A stretch of DNA of 64,000 nucleotides from Sphaerotilus uruguayifluvii (GTDB lineage: Bacteria > Pseudomonadota > Gammaproteobacteria > Burkholderiales > Burkholderiaceae_C), in contig NZ_JABSNM010000005.1 in assembly GCF_013294065.1 (NCBI RefSeq), positions 124,001 through 188,000 on the forward strand. The letters are read 5' to 3'. Positions within the stretch are counted from its first letter, which is position 1. Every line of letters starts with the position of its first letter. The notes below the pieces were generated by a model that saw only the letters and a list, made by a program, of their open reading frames with translations, was not told where the DNA came from and searched no databases. Below are positions 26,059 through 34,339 of this stretch, piece by piece. A program made the position numbers and the translations under genes.

Positions 26059-26584
26059 GCCGGGGCCGGCCGGTGGCGCGCCGCGGCGTGCCGTCATCGG
26101 CCTCGGGGCCAATCTCGGCGAGCTCGACGCGACGCTGGACGCGGCCTGCGCCGCGATCGCCGCGCTGCCCGGCAGCCGCTGGCTCGGCGTGTCCGGGCGC
26201 TGGTGCAGCCGGCCGGTCGACTCGTCCGGGCCGGACTACCTGAACGCGGTCGCCGCGATCGAGACCCGGCTGGCGCCGCGCGAGCTGCTCGCGGCGCTGC
26301 AGGCCGTCGAGAACGCGCATGGCCGCGAGCGCCCGTGGCGCAACGCGCCGCGCACGCTCGACCTCGACGTGCTGCTGGTCGACGATCTGGCCAGCGACGA
26401 TCCGGTGCTGCTGCTGCCGCACCCGCGCCTGCTCGAGCGCGCCTTCGTGCTGCTGCCGCTGCTGGAGCTGCACGCCGCGCTGGGCGGCGCGCTGCCGCTG
26501 CCGGCCGGCGGCGATGTGGCGGCATTGCAGCATCTTGCAGAGCGGCTGGCCCGCGAGCAGGGGCTGGAGCGCCGGCCGGACTGA
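26042..26584 (+). CDS. folK: HPPK, folate biosynthesis pyrophosphokinase
   Basis: FolK transfers pyrophosphate from ATP to 6-hydroxymethyl-dihydropterin. This 180-residue protein uses a GTG start at 26042, inside the end of pcnB (17-base overlap); no ATG lies before the conserved region. The family blocks are AVIGLGANLGELDATL, DYLNAVAAIETRL, the ALQAVENAHGRERPWRNAPRTLDLDVLLVDD signature split over the active site, and LPHPRLLERAFVLLPLLEL. The pcnB-folK linkage is common in beta- and gammaproteobacteria. Confidence 0.94.
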   Translation: MTAANEPGPAGGAPRRAVIGLGANLGELDATLDAACAAIAALPGSRWLGVSGRWCSRPVDSSGPDYLNAVAAIETRLAPRELLAALQAVENAHGRERPWRNAPRTLDLDVLLVDDLASDDPVLLLPHPRLLERAFVLLPLLELHAALGGALPLPAGGDVAALQHLAERLAREQGLERRPD

Positions 26585-26635
26585 AACGTTTCCGGCCTGT
26601 ACCGGACAGCGGATACACTCCGGGCGGTTTCGATC

Positions 26636-26653
26636 ATGACAACACCGTGACAG
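26636..26653 (-). promoter_or_regulatory. Pho-box-like direct repeat upstream of DUF47-pit
   Basis: On the minus strand the sequence reads CTGTCAC, four bases, TTGTCAT. These are two 7-base repeats with 11-base periodicity, each 6 of 7 to the PhoB consensus CTGTCAT. It lies about 90 bases ahead of the DUF47 start. Its orientation is opposite to the genes, and only one pair is present, so it is a weak candidate. A possible -10, TACACT, is at 26614-26619. The rest of the 154-base gap shows nothing else. Confidence 0.4.
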
Positions 26654-26738
26654 GTTGCCGCCGCCCGGCGGGCATTCGGTCACACCCCGACCGTCGACCC
26701 TTTCGTCACGACACTCCCTCCCCCCTGGAGCTCAACAC

Positions 26739-27386
26739 ATGCTGTTCGGCAAGCTGCTGCCGCGCGAAGGCAATTTCTTCGAACTGTTCAACAAGCACGG
26801 CGAGGCGATGGTCGCCGGATCGCGCTCCTTCCAGAGCCTGCTGCAGAACTACGGCGACACCTATCTGCGCGAGAAGTACGCCGCCGAGGTGGACGCGGCC
26901 GAGCACGCCGCCGACAAGGTGACCGCCGAGGTCAACCGCCTGCTGCACAAGACCTTCATCACCCCGATCGACCGCGAGCAGATCCACGGCCTGATCAACG
27001 CGATGGACGACGTGCTGGACCTGTTCCAGGACGTCTCCGAGACGCTGGCGCTGTACGACGTGCGCTCGATCACCGAGGAGGTGCTGCGCCTGGGCGACCT
27101 GGCGGCCAAGTGCGGCGAGCGCGTCGCGCACGCGGTGTCGCTGCTGGGCAAGCTCAGCGACCACAGCGTCGCCGAGGCCACCGTCAAGACCTGCGAGGAG
27201 ATCGACCGCCTCGAGTCCGACGCCGACCGCGTCATGCGCTCGGCGATGTCGCGCCTGTTCCGCGAGGAGCAGGACATGCGCGAGCTCATCAAGCTCAAGG
27301 CGATCTACGAGATGCTCGAGTCGATCACCGACAAGTGCGAGGACGTGGCGAACCTGATCGAGGGCATCGTCCTCGAGAACTCCTGA
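26739..27386 (+). CDS. DUF47-family (PhoU-like) phosphate transport accessory protein
   Basis: This 215-residue all-helical protein belongs to DUF47, relatives of PhoU that accompany Pit-type transporters. Landmarks are the N-terminal LPREGNFFELFNKHGEAMVAG, the central FITPIDREQIHGLINAMDD, repeated heptad-like helices with acidic metal-binding patches (EEIDRLESDADRVMR) and a KAIYEMLESITDKCEDVANL end. It stands 7 bases before pit, the usual pairing, and probably modulates Pit activity or regulation. The ATG at 26739 follows a CTGGAG ribosome-binding sequence; an upstream ATG at 26655 gives an atypical extension. Confidence 0.92.
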   Translation: MLFGKLLPREGNFFELFNKHGEAMVAGSRSFQSLLQNYGDTYLREKYAAEVDAAEHAADKVTAEVNRLLHKTFITPIDREQIHGLINAMDDVLDLFQDVSETLALYDVRSITEEVLRLGDLAAKCGERVAHAVSLLGKLSDHSVAEATVKTCEEIDRLESDADRVMRSAMSRLFREEQDMRELIKLKAIYEMLESITDKCEDVANLIEGIVLENS

Positions 27387-27393
27387 TCGCATC

Positions 27394-28404
27394 ATGGACG
27401 GCATTCAGGTCAGCCTCTGGGTGGTGGTGCTGCTGGTCGTTCTGGCGCTGCTGTTCGACTTCATGAACGGCTTCCATGACGCGGCCAACTCCATCGCCAC
27501 GGTGGTCTCCACCGGCGTGCTCAAGCCGCAGCAGGCGGTGCTGTTCGCCGCCTTCTTCAACTTCGTCGCGATCGGCATCTTTCATCTGAAGATCGCCGCG
27601 ACCGTCGGCAAGGGCATCGTCGAGCCGGGCATCGTTGACTACCACGTCGTCTTCGGCGCGCTGGTCGGGGCGATCACCTGGAACGTGGTCACCTGGTTCT
27701 ACGGCATCCCGTCGAGCTCCTCGCATGCGCTGATCGGCGGCATCGTCGGCTCGGTGACCGCCAAGGCCGGGCTGAACGCGCTGATCGGTGCCGGCATCTG
27801 GAAGACGGTGGCCTTCATCCTGGTGTCGCCGACGCTGGGCTTCATCCTCGGCTCGCTGCTGATGGTGGTGGTGGCCTGGGTCTTCCGGCGTGCCACGCCG
27901 ATCCGCATCGACAACTGGTTCCGCCGGCTGCAGCTGGTCTCGGCCGGCCTGTACAGCCTGGGCCACGGCGGCAACGACGCGCAGAAGACCATCGGCATCA
28001 TCTGGATGCTGCTGATCGCCACCGGCTACGCCAGCGCCTCCGACGCGATGCCGCCGACCTGGGTGATCTGGTCGTGCTACATCGCCATCGGCCTGGGCAC
28101 GATGTTCGGCGGCTGGCGCATCGTCAAGACCATGGGCCAGAAGATCACCAAGCTCAAGCCGGTCGGCGGCTTCTGCGCGGAGACGGGCGGCGCGCTGACG
28201 CTGTTCCTGGCCTCCTGGCTGGGCGTGCCGGTGTCGACGACGCACACCATCACCGGCGCGATCGTCGGCGTGGGCTCGACGCAGCGCGCCGCCGCGGTGC
28301 GCTGGGGCATCGCCGGCAACATCGTCTGGGCGTGGATCTTCACGATTCCCGCCTCGGCCGCGGTCGCCGCCGGCGCCTACTACCTGGGCACGCTGGTGCT
28401 CTGA
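27394..28404 (+). CDS. pit: Low-affinity inorganic phosphate transporter, PiT family
   Basis: This 336-residue permease takes up metal-phosphate with protons. Both PiT signatures are present: the N-terminal DFMNGFHDAANSIATVVSTG and the second half GHGGNDAQKTIGII. TWFYGIPSSSSHALIGG and GVPVSTTHTITGAIVG form the inverted repeat pair. It has about ten helices and belongs to the short PiT form, without the long central loop of the roughly 500-residue E. coli PitA. It is co-transcribed with the DUF47 gene and overlaps the convergent TM2-protein gene by 25 bases. Confidence 0.95.
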   Translation: MDGIQVSLWVVVLLVVLALLFDFMNGFHDAANSIATVVSTGVLKPQQAVLFAAFFNFVAIGIFHLKIAATVGKGIVEPGIVDYHVVFGALVGAITWNVVTWFYGIPSSSSHALIGGIVGSVTAKAGLNALIGAGIWKTVAFILVSPTLGFILGSLLMVVVAWVFRRATPIRIDNWFRRLQLVSAGLYSLGHGGNDAQKTIGIIWMLLIATGYASASDAMPPTWVIWSCYIAIGLGTMFGGWRIVKTMGQKITKLKPVGGFCAETGGALTLFLASWLGVPVSTTHTITGAIVGVGSTQRAAAVRWGIAGNIVWAWIFTIPASAAVAAGAYYLGTLVL

Positions 28405-28847
28405 TCGCTGACCTCCGGCCCGGACTGCAGCTCGAACCAGCGCTGCAGTCCGAAGGCCAGCGAGGACATCAGCACCGTCGCGCCGACCAGCAGCGCGGCG
28501 ATCACGCCGAGCACCGCGCCCCAGCCGCTCGGCGGCGTGCCGCCCGCGCGGCCGGCGTTGTGGCGCACGTCCCAGCGCTCGTCCGGCGTCAGTCCGGTCA
28601 CGATGGCCGACAGCGCCGCCGCGGCGACGGACAGTCCGCCCAGCGGCAGCATCCACGCCGCGCTGGCGTCGTCCAGCCCGAAGACGCGCAGCCGCAGCAG
28701 CCCGCCCAGGCCGGCGAGCATCGCCAGCAGATGCAGCCAGCCCCAGGGGTCGCGCAGGCCGTGGCGCAGGAAGCGGTGCAGCCCGAAGGCGCCGCCGAGC
28801 AGCGCCAGCCAGGTCGCCGCGGTCTTCGATCGGGGGCGGGCGTTCAC
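28380..28847 (-). CDS. TM2-domain-like membrane protein
   Basis: This 155-residue protein begins with a TM2/NINE-type segment, [23 protein letters not shown], followed by [18 protein letters not shown]. It has about four hydrophobic helices (about 12-30, 38-55, 66-88 and 108-130). The LGxFGxHRFYLG-like motif of the family is recognisable but imperfect. Its function is unknown. The gene ends 25 bases inside the convergent pit gene, and the GNAT gene lies 8 bases upstream on the same strand, so the two probably share a transcript. Confidence 0.75.
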   Translation of the reverse strand: MNARPRSKTAATWLALLGGAFGLHRFLRHGLRDPWGWLHLLAMLAGLGGLLRLRVFGLDDASAAWMLPLGGLSVAAAALSAIVTGLTPDERWDVRHNAGRAGGTPPSGWGAVLGVIAALLVGATVLMSSLAFGLQRWFELQSGPEVSDQSTSVPR

Positions 28848-28855
28848 GCCGGTCC

Positions 28856-29407
28856 TCAGCCGCCGGCCGGCGCCGAGGCGCTGCCGTCGCCGAGCGCGCG
28901 CTGCATGATGACCACGTCGAGCCAGCGCTCGAACTTCCAGCCCGAGTCGCGCATCACGCCGGTGTGCTCGAAGCCGCAGGCGCGGTGCACGCCGATCGAG
29001 CCGGCGTTGGCCGAGTCGCCGATGACCGCGAACATCTGCCGCGCGCCCAGCGCGGTGCAGCGCGCGATCAGCTCGGCCAGCAGCAGCCGGCCCAGGCCGC
29101 GGCGATGCGCCTGCGGGCCCAGGTAGATCGAGTCCTCCAGCGAGAAGCGCCAGGCCGGACGCAGCCGGAACAGGTTGGCATAGGCATAGCCGACGACCTG
29201 CGGGCCGCGGCCGTCATCGCCGTCGACCTCGACCACCAGCCAGGGCAGGCCGCGGCCGAGCACCTCGTCGCGCCGGCGCGCCATCTCGGTCGAATCGGGC
29301 GCTTCGGTCTCGAAGGTGCCGGTGCCGTGGAGCACGTTCCACGCATAGATCTCTGTGATGGCCGCCACGTCGGTCGGCAGGCTTGGGCGAATCAGTGTCT
29401 CGGACAT
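28856..29407 (-). CDS. GNAT N-acetyltransferase, phosphinothricin-acetyltransferase type
   Basis: This 183-residue protein has the Pat/YncA-type N-terminus [20 protein letters not shown] with [12 protein letters not shown]. The acetyl-CoA-binding loop is [19 protein letters not shown], and the closing region is [21 protein letters not shown] with [14 protein letters not shown]. Members acetylate phosphinothricin, methionine sulfone or related amino-acid analogues; the true substrate is not determinable here. The start MSETLIRPS at 29407 replaces a longer frame beginning at 29470. It is divergent from the ribosomal operon. Confidence 0.9.
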   Translation of the reverse strand: MSETLIRPSLPTDVAAITEIYAWNVLHGTGTFETEAPDSTEMARRRDEVLGRGLPWLVVEVDGDDGRGPQVVGYAYANLFRLRPAWRFSLEDSIYLGPQAHRRGLGRLLLAELIARCTALGARQMFAVIGDSANAGSIGVHRACGFEHTGVMRDSGWKFERWLDVVIMQRALGDGSASAPAGG

Positions 29408-29418
29408 CGAAGGCAGCT

Positions 29419-29440
29419 TATAATCTCGGGTTTTCCGGCG
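29419..29440 (+). promoter_or_regulatory. Promoter of the rpsP operon
   Basis: A perfect TATAAT at 29419-29424 is followed by CTCGGGTTTT. No good -35 is visible at 17 bases. If used, the transcript has a leader of about 190 bases before rpsP. The leader (29432-29623) contains no gene that I can support, only GC-rich inverted repeats such as CCGG/CACCGG around 29570-29585. A near copy of this motif occurs at 31336. Confidence 0.6.
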
Positions 29441-29623
29441 ACGGCTGACCGGCAGCATGCCACGCAGCACGTATCTAACGGGGCCGGGAGAAGCCTGATT
29501 GTCAATGCAATCGTCACTTCGATCTGCCGGCCTGCGTGTCTCCCGGTCCTGTGGATCAACCGGTCATTCCGGGGCACCGGTGCCTGCGCCCCGAACCTGA
29601 CACCTTCTGATCGAGGAAACATC

Positions 29624-29893
29624 ATGGTCGTGATTCGTCTGTCCCGCGGCGGCTCCAAGAAGCGCCCGTTCTACAACATCGTCGTCGCCCCGAAGGCCGA
29701 GCGCCGTGACGGCCGCTTCATCGAGCGCGTCGGCTTCTACAACCCGGTCGCTTCCGGCCAGGCCGAAGCCCTGCGCGTCGCCTTCGACCGCGTCGAGTAC
29801 TGGACCGGTGTCGGCGCCCAGCTGTCGCCGACCGTCGACCGCCTGGTCAAGCAGGCCAAGGCCGCTGCCGTCGCTCCGGCCGCTGCCGCCTGA
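29624..29893 (+). CDS. rpsP: 30S ribosomal protein S16
   Basis: S16 binds 16S rRNA early in small-subunit assembly. This 89-residue protein shows the signature [20 protein letters not shown] and the region [19 protein letters not shown]. An Ala-rich tail is present. A good ribosome-binding sequence (GAGGAAA) precedes the ATG. It is the first gene of rpsP-rimM-trmD-rplS, an order conserved in proteobacteria that ties ribosome maturation and tRNA modification to ribosomal protein synthesis. Confidence 0.98.
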   Translation: MVVIRLSRGGSKKRPFYNIVVAPKAERRDGRFIERVGFYNPVASGQAEALRVAFDRVEYWTGVGAQLSPTVDRLVKQAKAAAVAPAAAA

Positions 29894-29947
29894 GATCCGG
29901 CTCGACCGGACCTTCCTGCACCTCTCGTCTGACCTGAACGGATTCCG

Positions 29948-30541
29948 ATGAACACGCTGCCTCACGACGACGACGTGGCCTGGCCCGACGACGCCGTCGA
30001 GGTCGCGCGGGTGCAGGATGCCTGGGGCATCAAGGGCTGGCTGCGCGTGCAGCCGCATGCCGCCGATCCCCAGGCGCTCTTCTCGTCGCGCCGCTGGTTC
30101 CTGCAGCCGCCGGCCGGCAAGCCGCGCCCGGCGGGCGCCCCCGCGCTGCCGCGTCTGCTGCATGTGACGCTGGCCAAGGAGCACGGCGACGGCGTCGTCG
30201 CCTCGGTGCGCGAGGTCGTCGACCGCAACGGCGCCGAGGCGCTCAAGGGCGCACGCATCTTCGTGTCGCGCGCGAGCTTCCCGTCGACCGATGACGGCGA
30301 GTACTACTGGGTCGACCTGATCGGCCTGGAGGTCGTCAACCGCGAGGGCGAGCCGCTGGGCACCGTCGCCGAGATGATCGACACCGGGCCGCACTGCGTG
30401 ATGCGACTCGAGCAGGCCTCGACCGATGCCGCCGGCAAGGCGTGCACCGTCGAGCGCATGATTCCTTTCGTCGCCGCCTACATCGACGACGTCGACCTGC
30501 CCGGACGGCGCATCACCGCCGACTGGGGCCTCGACTACTGA
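29948..30541 (+). CDS. rimM: 16S rRNA processing protein
   Basis: RimM helps maturation of the 30S head. This 197-residue protein has the N-terminal barrel beginning [20 protein letters not shown], a variable middle with [13 protein letters not shown]-like strands, and the C-terminal PRC-barrel around [20 protein letters not shown] and [19 protein letters not shown]. It also has a GADALKGA-like segment, here [13 protein letters not shown]. The length is normal. It lies 54 bases after rpsP in the same operon. Confidence 0.96.
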   Translation: MNTLPHDDDVAWPDDAVEVARVQDAWGIKGWLRVQPHAADPQALFSSRRWFLQPPAGKPRPAGAPALPRLLHVTLAKEHGDGVVASVREVVDRNGAEALKGARIFVSRASFPSTDDGEYYWVDLIGLEVVNREGEPLGTVAEMIDTGPHCVMRLEQASTDAAGKACTVERMIPFVAAYIDDVDLPGRRITADWGLDY

Positions 30542-30587
30542 CCTTCCGTCGCGCGTGCCGCGGGCCGCGTGCCGGACCGGAGCTGGC

Positions 30588-31340
30588 ATGCGCTTCGATG
30601 TCCTGACCCTGTTTCCCGAGCTGTTCGACCCGTTCATGACGGTCGGCGTGACCCGTCGTGCCTACGCGACGCGCCAGGTCGACGTGCGGCTGTGGCCGCT
30701 GCGCGACTTCGCCGACGACAACTACCGCCGGGTCGACGACCGGCCCTACGGCGGCGGCCCTGGCATGGTCATGCTGGTCGAGCCGCTGGAGCGGGCGCTG
30801 GCGGCAGTGCGCGCCGACCGCGCCGAGCCTGAAGAGGCCCGTGCACCGGTGATCCTGTTCAGCCCGGCCGGCGCGCCGCTGACGCAGGCGCGCGTGCAGC
30901 GCCTGGCGGCCTCGCCCGGCGCGGTGCTGCTGTGCGGCCGCTACGAGGGCATCGACCAGCGCTTCGTCGACCGCCATGTCGACGAGGAGATCAGCCTGGG
31001 CGACTTCGTGCTGTCGGGCGGCGAGCTGCCGGCGCTGACGCTGCTCGACGCGGTCACGCGGCTGCAGCCCGGCGTGCTGCACGACGCCGCCTCGCACGAG
31101 CAGGACAGCTTCTCCGACGGCCTGCTCGACTGCCCGCACTACAGCCGCCCCGAGCGCCTGGGCGACGACGCGGTGCCGGAGGTGCTGATGTCGGGCCACC
31201 ACGCCCGCATCCGGCGCTGGCGGCGCGAGCAGCAGCTGGCCATCACCGCCCGTCGTCGGCCCGACCTGATCGAGGCCGCACGCGCTGCCGGCCAGCTCAG
31301 TCGCGCGGACGAGCTGTTTCTGGCCGGTCTCGTGCTATAA
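30588..31340 (+). CDS. trmD: tRNA (guanine37-N1)-methyltransferase
   Basis: TrmD makes m1G37 in tRNAs reading CNN and prevents +1 frameshifting. This 250-residue SPOUT enzyme begins [17 protein letters not shown]. It has [14 protein letters not shown], the trefoil-knot AdoMet site [13 protein letters not shown] and the block [21 protein letters not shown], followed by HYSRP-type NCPHYSRPE (here DCPHYSRPE). The ATG at 30588 is supported by alignment of this conserved start. The stop codon lies within a candidate promoter for rplS. Confidence 0.97.
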   Translation: MRFDVLTLFPELFDPFMTVGVTRRAYATRQVDVRLWPLRDFADDNYRRVDDRPYGGGPGMVMLVEPLERALAAVRADRAEPEEARAPVILFSPAGAPLTQARVQRLAASPGAVLLCGRYEGIDQRFVDRHVDEEISLGDFVLSGGELPALTLLDAVTRLQPGVLHDAASHEQDSFSDGLLDCPHYSRPERLGDDAVPEVLMSGHHARIRRWRREQQLAITARRRPDLIEAARAAGQLSRADELFLAGLVL

Positions 31341-31352
31341 TCTTCGGTTTTG
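31336..31352 (+). promoter_or_regulatory. Candidate internal promoter for rplS
   Basis: TATAAT at 31336-31341 overlaps the trmD stop codon and is followed by CTTCGGTTTT. This is almost the same as TATAAT-CTCGGGTTTT at the head of the operon. It lies about 85 bases before the rplS ATG, so rplS could be transcribed separately at a higher level. No clear -35 is visible. Confidence 0.45.
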
Positions 31353-31426
31353 ATCCTCTGCCAGAAGGCTGACGGCGTCCCGACATGGTGCGCTGCCCTT
31401 GCCGCGCACGATCTCAGGAGCCCCCC

Positions 31427-31780
31427 ATGGATCTGATCCGTCAGCTCGAGCAAGAAGAAATCGCTCGTCTCAACAAGACCATCCCCGAGTTCGCCCCCGG
31501 CGACACGGTGATCGTCAGCGTCAACGTCGTCGAAGGCACCCGCAAGCGCGTCCAGGCCTACGAAGGCGTCGTCATCGCCCGCCGCAACCGTGGCCTGAAC
31601 AGCAACTTCATCGTCCGCAAGATCTCCAGCGGCGAAGGCGTGGAGCGCACGTTCCAGCTGTACAGCCCGCTGATCGCCTCGATCGAGGTCAAGCGCCGCG
31701 GCGACGTGCGCCGTGCGAAGCTGTACTACCTGCGCCAGCGCAGCGGCAAGTCGGCCCGCATCAAGGAAAAGCTGGCCTGA
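31427..31780 (+). CDS. rplS: 50S ribosomal protein L19
   Basis: L19 lies at the subunit interface. This 117-residue protein shows [17 protein letters not shown], the barrel [20 protein letters not shown], the family block [19 protein letters not shown] and [19 protein letters not shown]. It is the last gene of the rpsP operon, followed by an intrinsic terminator. The start at 31427 is preferred over a 14-codon upstream frame opening, and AGGAG lies just upstream. Confidence 0.98.
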   Translation: MDLIRQLEQEEIARLNKTIPEFAPGDTVIVSVNVVEGTRKRVQAYEGVVIARRNRGLNSNFIVRKISSGEGVERTFQLYSPLIASIEVKRRGDVRRAKLYYLRQRSGKSARIKEKLA

Positions 31781-31804
31781 TCGTCAGATCATCGGCAAAG
31801 CTGC

Positions 31805-31834
31805 AAGGCCGCCTTCGGGCGGCCTTGTCATTTT
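31805..31834 (+). terminator. Rho-independent terminator of the rpsP-rplS operon
   Basis: AAGGCCGCC and GGCGGCCTT form a 9-bp stem with a TTCG tetraloop, followed by GTCATTTTC, 24 bases after the rplS stop. Confidence 0.85.
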
Positions 31835-31852
31835 CGGCCTATGCTCGAAGGC

Positions 31853-32581
31853 ATGGCCCGACCCACGCTCATTCGCGATCCGCGCGCCGTGCCGGTGCTG
31901 CGCGCCGACGACCATCTGCCCGCGCTGCCGACGCAGCAGCTCACGCCGCAGCACCTGCGCGCCGTCTTTGCCGAGGCGCCGCCGGACTGGCAGCCGGAGC
32001 TGCCGGGCGATGGCGGCGGGCCGCTGGCCGACCGCACGCCGGCCGCCGCGGCGGTGCTGGTGCCGCTGGTGCCGCGCGATGACGGCCTGCGGGTGCTGCT
32101 GACGCGGCGCACCGACCACCTGCGCGACCACGCCGGCCAGATCAGCTTTCCCGGCGGCCGGGTCGATCCGGGCGAGACCGACCCGGTGGTCACCGCGCTG
32201 CGCGAGGCGCGCGAGGAGGTCGGCCTGGACGCGCGCCATGTCGAGGTGATCGGCGCGCTGCCGGTCTACACCACCGTGACCGCCTACCGGGTCACGCCGG
32301 TGGTCGCACTGGTGCACCCGCCCTTCGAGCTGGCGCTCGACGCCTTCGAGGTGGCCGAGGCCTTCGAGGTGCCGCTGGACTTCCTGATGACGCCGGCGCA
32401 TCACCGGGTGCACCAGCTCGGCGGCGATGCCGGGCGCCGCTTCCTGTCGATGCCGTGGCAGGACGCGCAGCGGGAATATTTCATCTGGGGGGCGACGGCC
32501 GCGATGCTGCGCAACCTCTACCACTTCCTGGCGAGGGCTCAGGCGAGCGCCACATCGGCACCGCTATCATTCGTGACATGA
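31853..32581 (+). CDS. Nudix hydrolase, CoA pyrophosphatase type
   Basis: This 242-residue protein belongs to the NudL/YeaB group that cleaves CoA and its thioesters to phosphopantetheine and 3',5'-ADP. The characteristic LLTRRTDHLRDHAGQISFPG leads into the Nudix box GGRVDPGETDPVVTALREA-REEVGL, giving Gx5Ex7REUxEExGU. The CoA-specific upstream motif is present (RTxHLRxHxGQxxFPGG). I prefer ATG 31853, which has GAAGG upstream, over ATG 31841. The stop overlaps the following start (ATGA). Confidence 0.92.
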   Translation: MARPTLIRDPRAVPVLRADDHLPALPTQQLTPQHLRAVFAEAPPDWQPELPGDGGGPLADRTPAAAAVLVPLVPRDDGLRVLLTRRTDHLRDHAGQISFPGGRVDPGETDPVVTALREAREEVGLDARHVEVIGALPVYTTVTAYRVTPVVALVHPPFELALDAFEVAEAFEVPLDFLMTPAHHRVHQLGGDAGRRFLSMPWQDAQREYFIWGATAAMLRNLYHFLARAQASATSAPLSFVT

Positions 32582-33573
32582 GTTTCCTCGCCGTCCTGCT
32601 GGCCCTGATCGTCGAACAACTGAGGCCGCTGCCTCAGGGCAATCCCGTCCACGAGGCCCTGATCGACTGGGCCCGCTGGACCGCGCGCAACTTCGACGCC
32701 GGGCGCGAGCACCATGCCTGGGTGGTCTGGGCGGTCACCGTGAGCGCGCCCTCGCTGGTGGTGTTCGGCCTGTTCTCGCTGTTCGACCACTACAGCGTGG
32801 TGCTGGCGCTGCTGTTCAATCTGGTGGTGCTGTACCTGACGCTGGGCTTCCGGCAGTTCAGCCACCATTTCACCGACATCCGCGACGCGCTCGAGCAGGG
32901 CCAGGAAGAGCGTGCCCGCGCGGTGCTGCAGCAGTGGCGCCACCTCGATGCCAGCGAGCTGCCGCGCACCGAGCTGCTGCGCCATGTCATCGAGCATGCG
33001 CTGCTGGCCGCGCACCGCCATGTCTTCGGCGTGTTCTTCTGGTTCGTGCTCGGCTCGGCGATGGGGCTGGGGCCGGTCGGCGCGGTGGCCTATCGCATGG
33101 CCGAGTTCTGCTCGCGCTACTGGGCGTTCAAGACCCGCGCCGAGGTCGCCGCGGTCAACGAGGGCCTGTCGCAGCGCTCGCAGCTGGCCTTCTCGGTGCT
33201 CGACTACGTGCCGGCACGCATGACTGCCGCCGGCTTCGCGATCGTCGGCAACTTCGAGGAAGCGGTGGACTGCTGGCGCCAGCACGCCGGTCTGTGGAAG
33301 AACGACAACGACGGCATCCTGCTGTCGGCCGCGGCCGGAGCCTGCGGCGTGTCGCTGGGCGGGGCCAGCGCGCCGGTCGTGCCGCCGCCGCCGGGGGCGG
33401 GCGCGACCGGCTTCGACGCGCTGCTGCCGGGCGACGAAGGCGGCCAGGGCAGCACGCCTGGCGCCGCGCCGACGCTGGCGCATCTGCGCTCGGTCGTCGG
33501 GCTGGTCTGGCGCTCGATGGTGCTGTGGATGCTGCTGCTGGCGCTGCTGTCGCTGGCGAACCGGCTGGGCTGA
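32578..33573 (+). CDS. CobD/CbiB-like membrane protein
   Basis: This 331-residue protein has four to five hydrophobic helices. It opens with MSFLAVLLALIVEQLRPL, and the blocks FRQFSHHFTDIRDAL, AVAYRMAEFCSRYW and VLDYVPARMTAAGFAIVGNFEEAVDCW match the CobD/CbiB family. CbiB makes adenosylcobinamide phosphate in cobalamin synthesis. However, this Burkholderiales form lies away from any cob genes and carries a Gly/Pro-rich insertion near 265-300, so a separate role is possible; AmpE-like proteins are related. It is translationally coupled to the Nudix gene. Confidence 0.8.
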   Translation: MSFLAVLLALIVEQLRPLPQGNPVHEALIDWARWTARNFDAGREHHAWVVWAVTVSAPSLVVFGLFSLFDHYSVVLALLFNLVVLYLTLGFRQFSHHFTDIRDALEQGQEERARAVLQQWRHLDASELPRTELLRHVIEHALLAAHRHVFGVFFWFVLGSAMGLGPVGAVAYRMAEFCSRYWAFKTRAEVAAVNEGLSQRSQLAFSVLDYVPARMTAAGFAIVGNFEEAVDCWRQHAGLWKNDNDGILLSAAAGACGVSLGGASAPVVPPPPGAGATGFDALLPGDEGGQGSTPGAAPTLAHLRSVVGLVWRSMVLWMLLLALLSLANRLG

Positions 33574-33625
33574 CCGCGCATCCGCGACGAGCCGGGCCGC
33601 ACCGGGCCGGTCGCCCGGACGCGGT

Positions 33626-34264
33626 TCAGGCGTTGAGCGCCCGCAGCGTCAGGCCGCCGGCCAGACCGGCCATCATCACCGCCACGCCCGCATCGAACAC
33701 CCGCCAGGCCCGCGGCTGGCGGAACAGCGGCGCCAGCCGTCCGGCCGCCCAGGCCAGCAGCGTGAACCACAGCAGGCTGGCGGAGATCGCGCCGCCGGCG
33801 AAGGCCCAGCGCTGCGCGCCCTGCGCATTGGCCAGCGAGCCGATCAGCACGGTGGTGTCGAGCCAGGCATGCGGGTTGAGCCAGCTGAAGGCGGCCGCCT
33901 GCAGCATCGCCGTGCCCAGCGGCAGCGCGACGCCCTCGGCGCGTCCGTCCATCGCGCCTCCGGCCGGCCGCCAGGCCCGCCGCGCCGCCTGCCAGCCGTA
34001 GACCGACAGGAACAGGATGCCGGCGATCGTGATCACCGGCACCGCCATCGGCAGGCGCTCCGACACCACGCCGATGCCGGCCGTGCCCAGCGAGATCAAT
34101 AGCGCGTCCGACAGCGTGCACACCGCGACGATCGCGGCGACATGCTCGCGCCGGATGCCCTGGCGCAGGATGAAGGCGTTCTGCGCGCCGATCGCGATGA
34201 TCAGGCCGGCGCAGCTGGCCATGCCCAGGAAGTAGGTCGGGAAGGAGAAGGTCGGGAAGCTCAT
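33626..34264 (-). CDS. argO: LysE/ArgO-family amino-acid exporter
   Basis: This 212-residue, six-helix inner-membrane exporter begins MSFPTFSFPTYFLGMASCAG. The LysE/ArgO signatures LIIAIGAQNAFILRQGIRREH, VCTLSDALLISLGTAGIG and FSWLNPHAWLDTTVLIGS are present. The family pumps out arginine, lysine or toxic analogues such as canavanine. It is divergent from an ArgP-type LysR gene across 75 bases, the classical exporter/regulator pairing, so induction by basic amino acids is inferred. Confidence 0.93.
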   Translation of the reverse strand: MSFPTFSFPTYFLGMASCAGLIIAIGAQNAFILRQGIRREHVAAIVAVCTLSDALLISLGTAGIGVVSERLPMAVPVITIAGILFLSVYGWQAARRAWRPAGGAMDGRAEGVALPLGTAMLQAAAFSWLNPHAWLDTTVLIGSLANAQGAQRWAFAGGAISASLLWFTLLAWAAGRLAPLFRQPRAWRVFDAGVAVMMAGLAGGLTLRALNA

Positions 34265-34311
34265 GGGCCTCAGCGTAGGCGGCGCTTCGGGTGCAGGCCA
34301 GCTAAACTTCC

Positions 34312-34324
34312 TAAGCGTGATTAA
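34312..34324. promoter_or_regulatory. LysR-type T-N11-A candidate operator between argO and argP
   Basis: TAAGCGTGATTAA fits the T-N11-A motif of LysR-family regulators. On the argO strand it contains the direct repeat GCTTA spaced by ten bases. It lies in the 75-base divergent region 16 bases before the argP ATG, so it could serve both argO activation and argP autoregulation. Confidence 0.45.
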
Positions 34325-34339
34325 GCGGAGCTTCACTCC

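Noticed and set aside
24247-26112. A 621-codon minus-strand frame opposite pcnB
   Set aside because: It is the reverse of pcnB with no conserved motifs.
32578-33573. Cobalamin riboswitch or further cobalamin genes near the CobD-like gene
   Set aside because: The gene overlaps the Nudix gene start-to-stop, leaving no room for a riboswitch, and no other cob gene is present.
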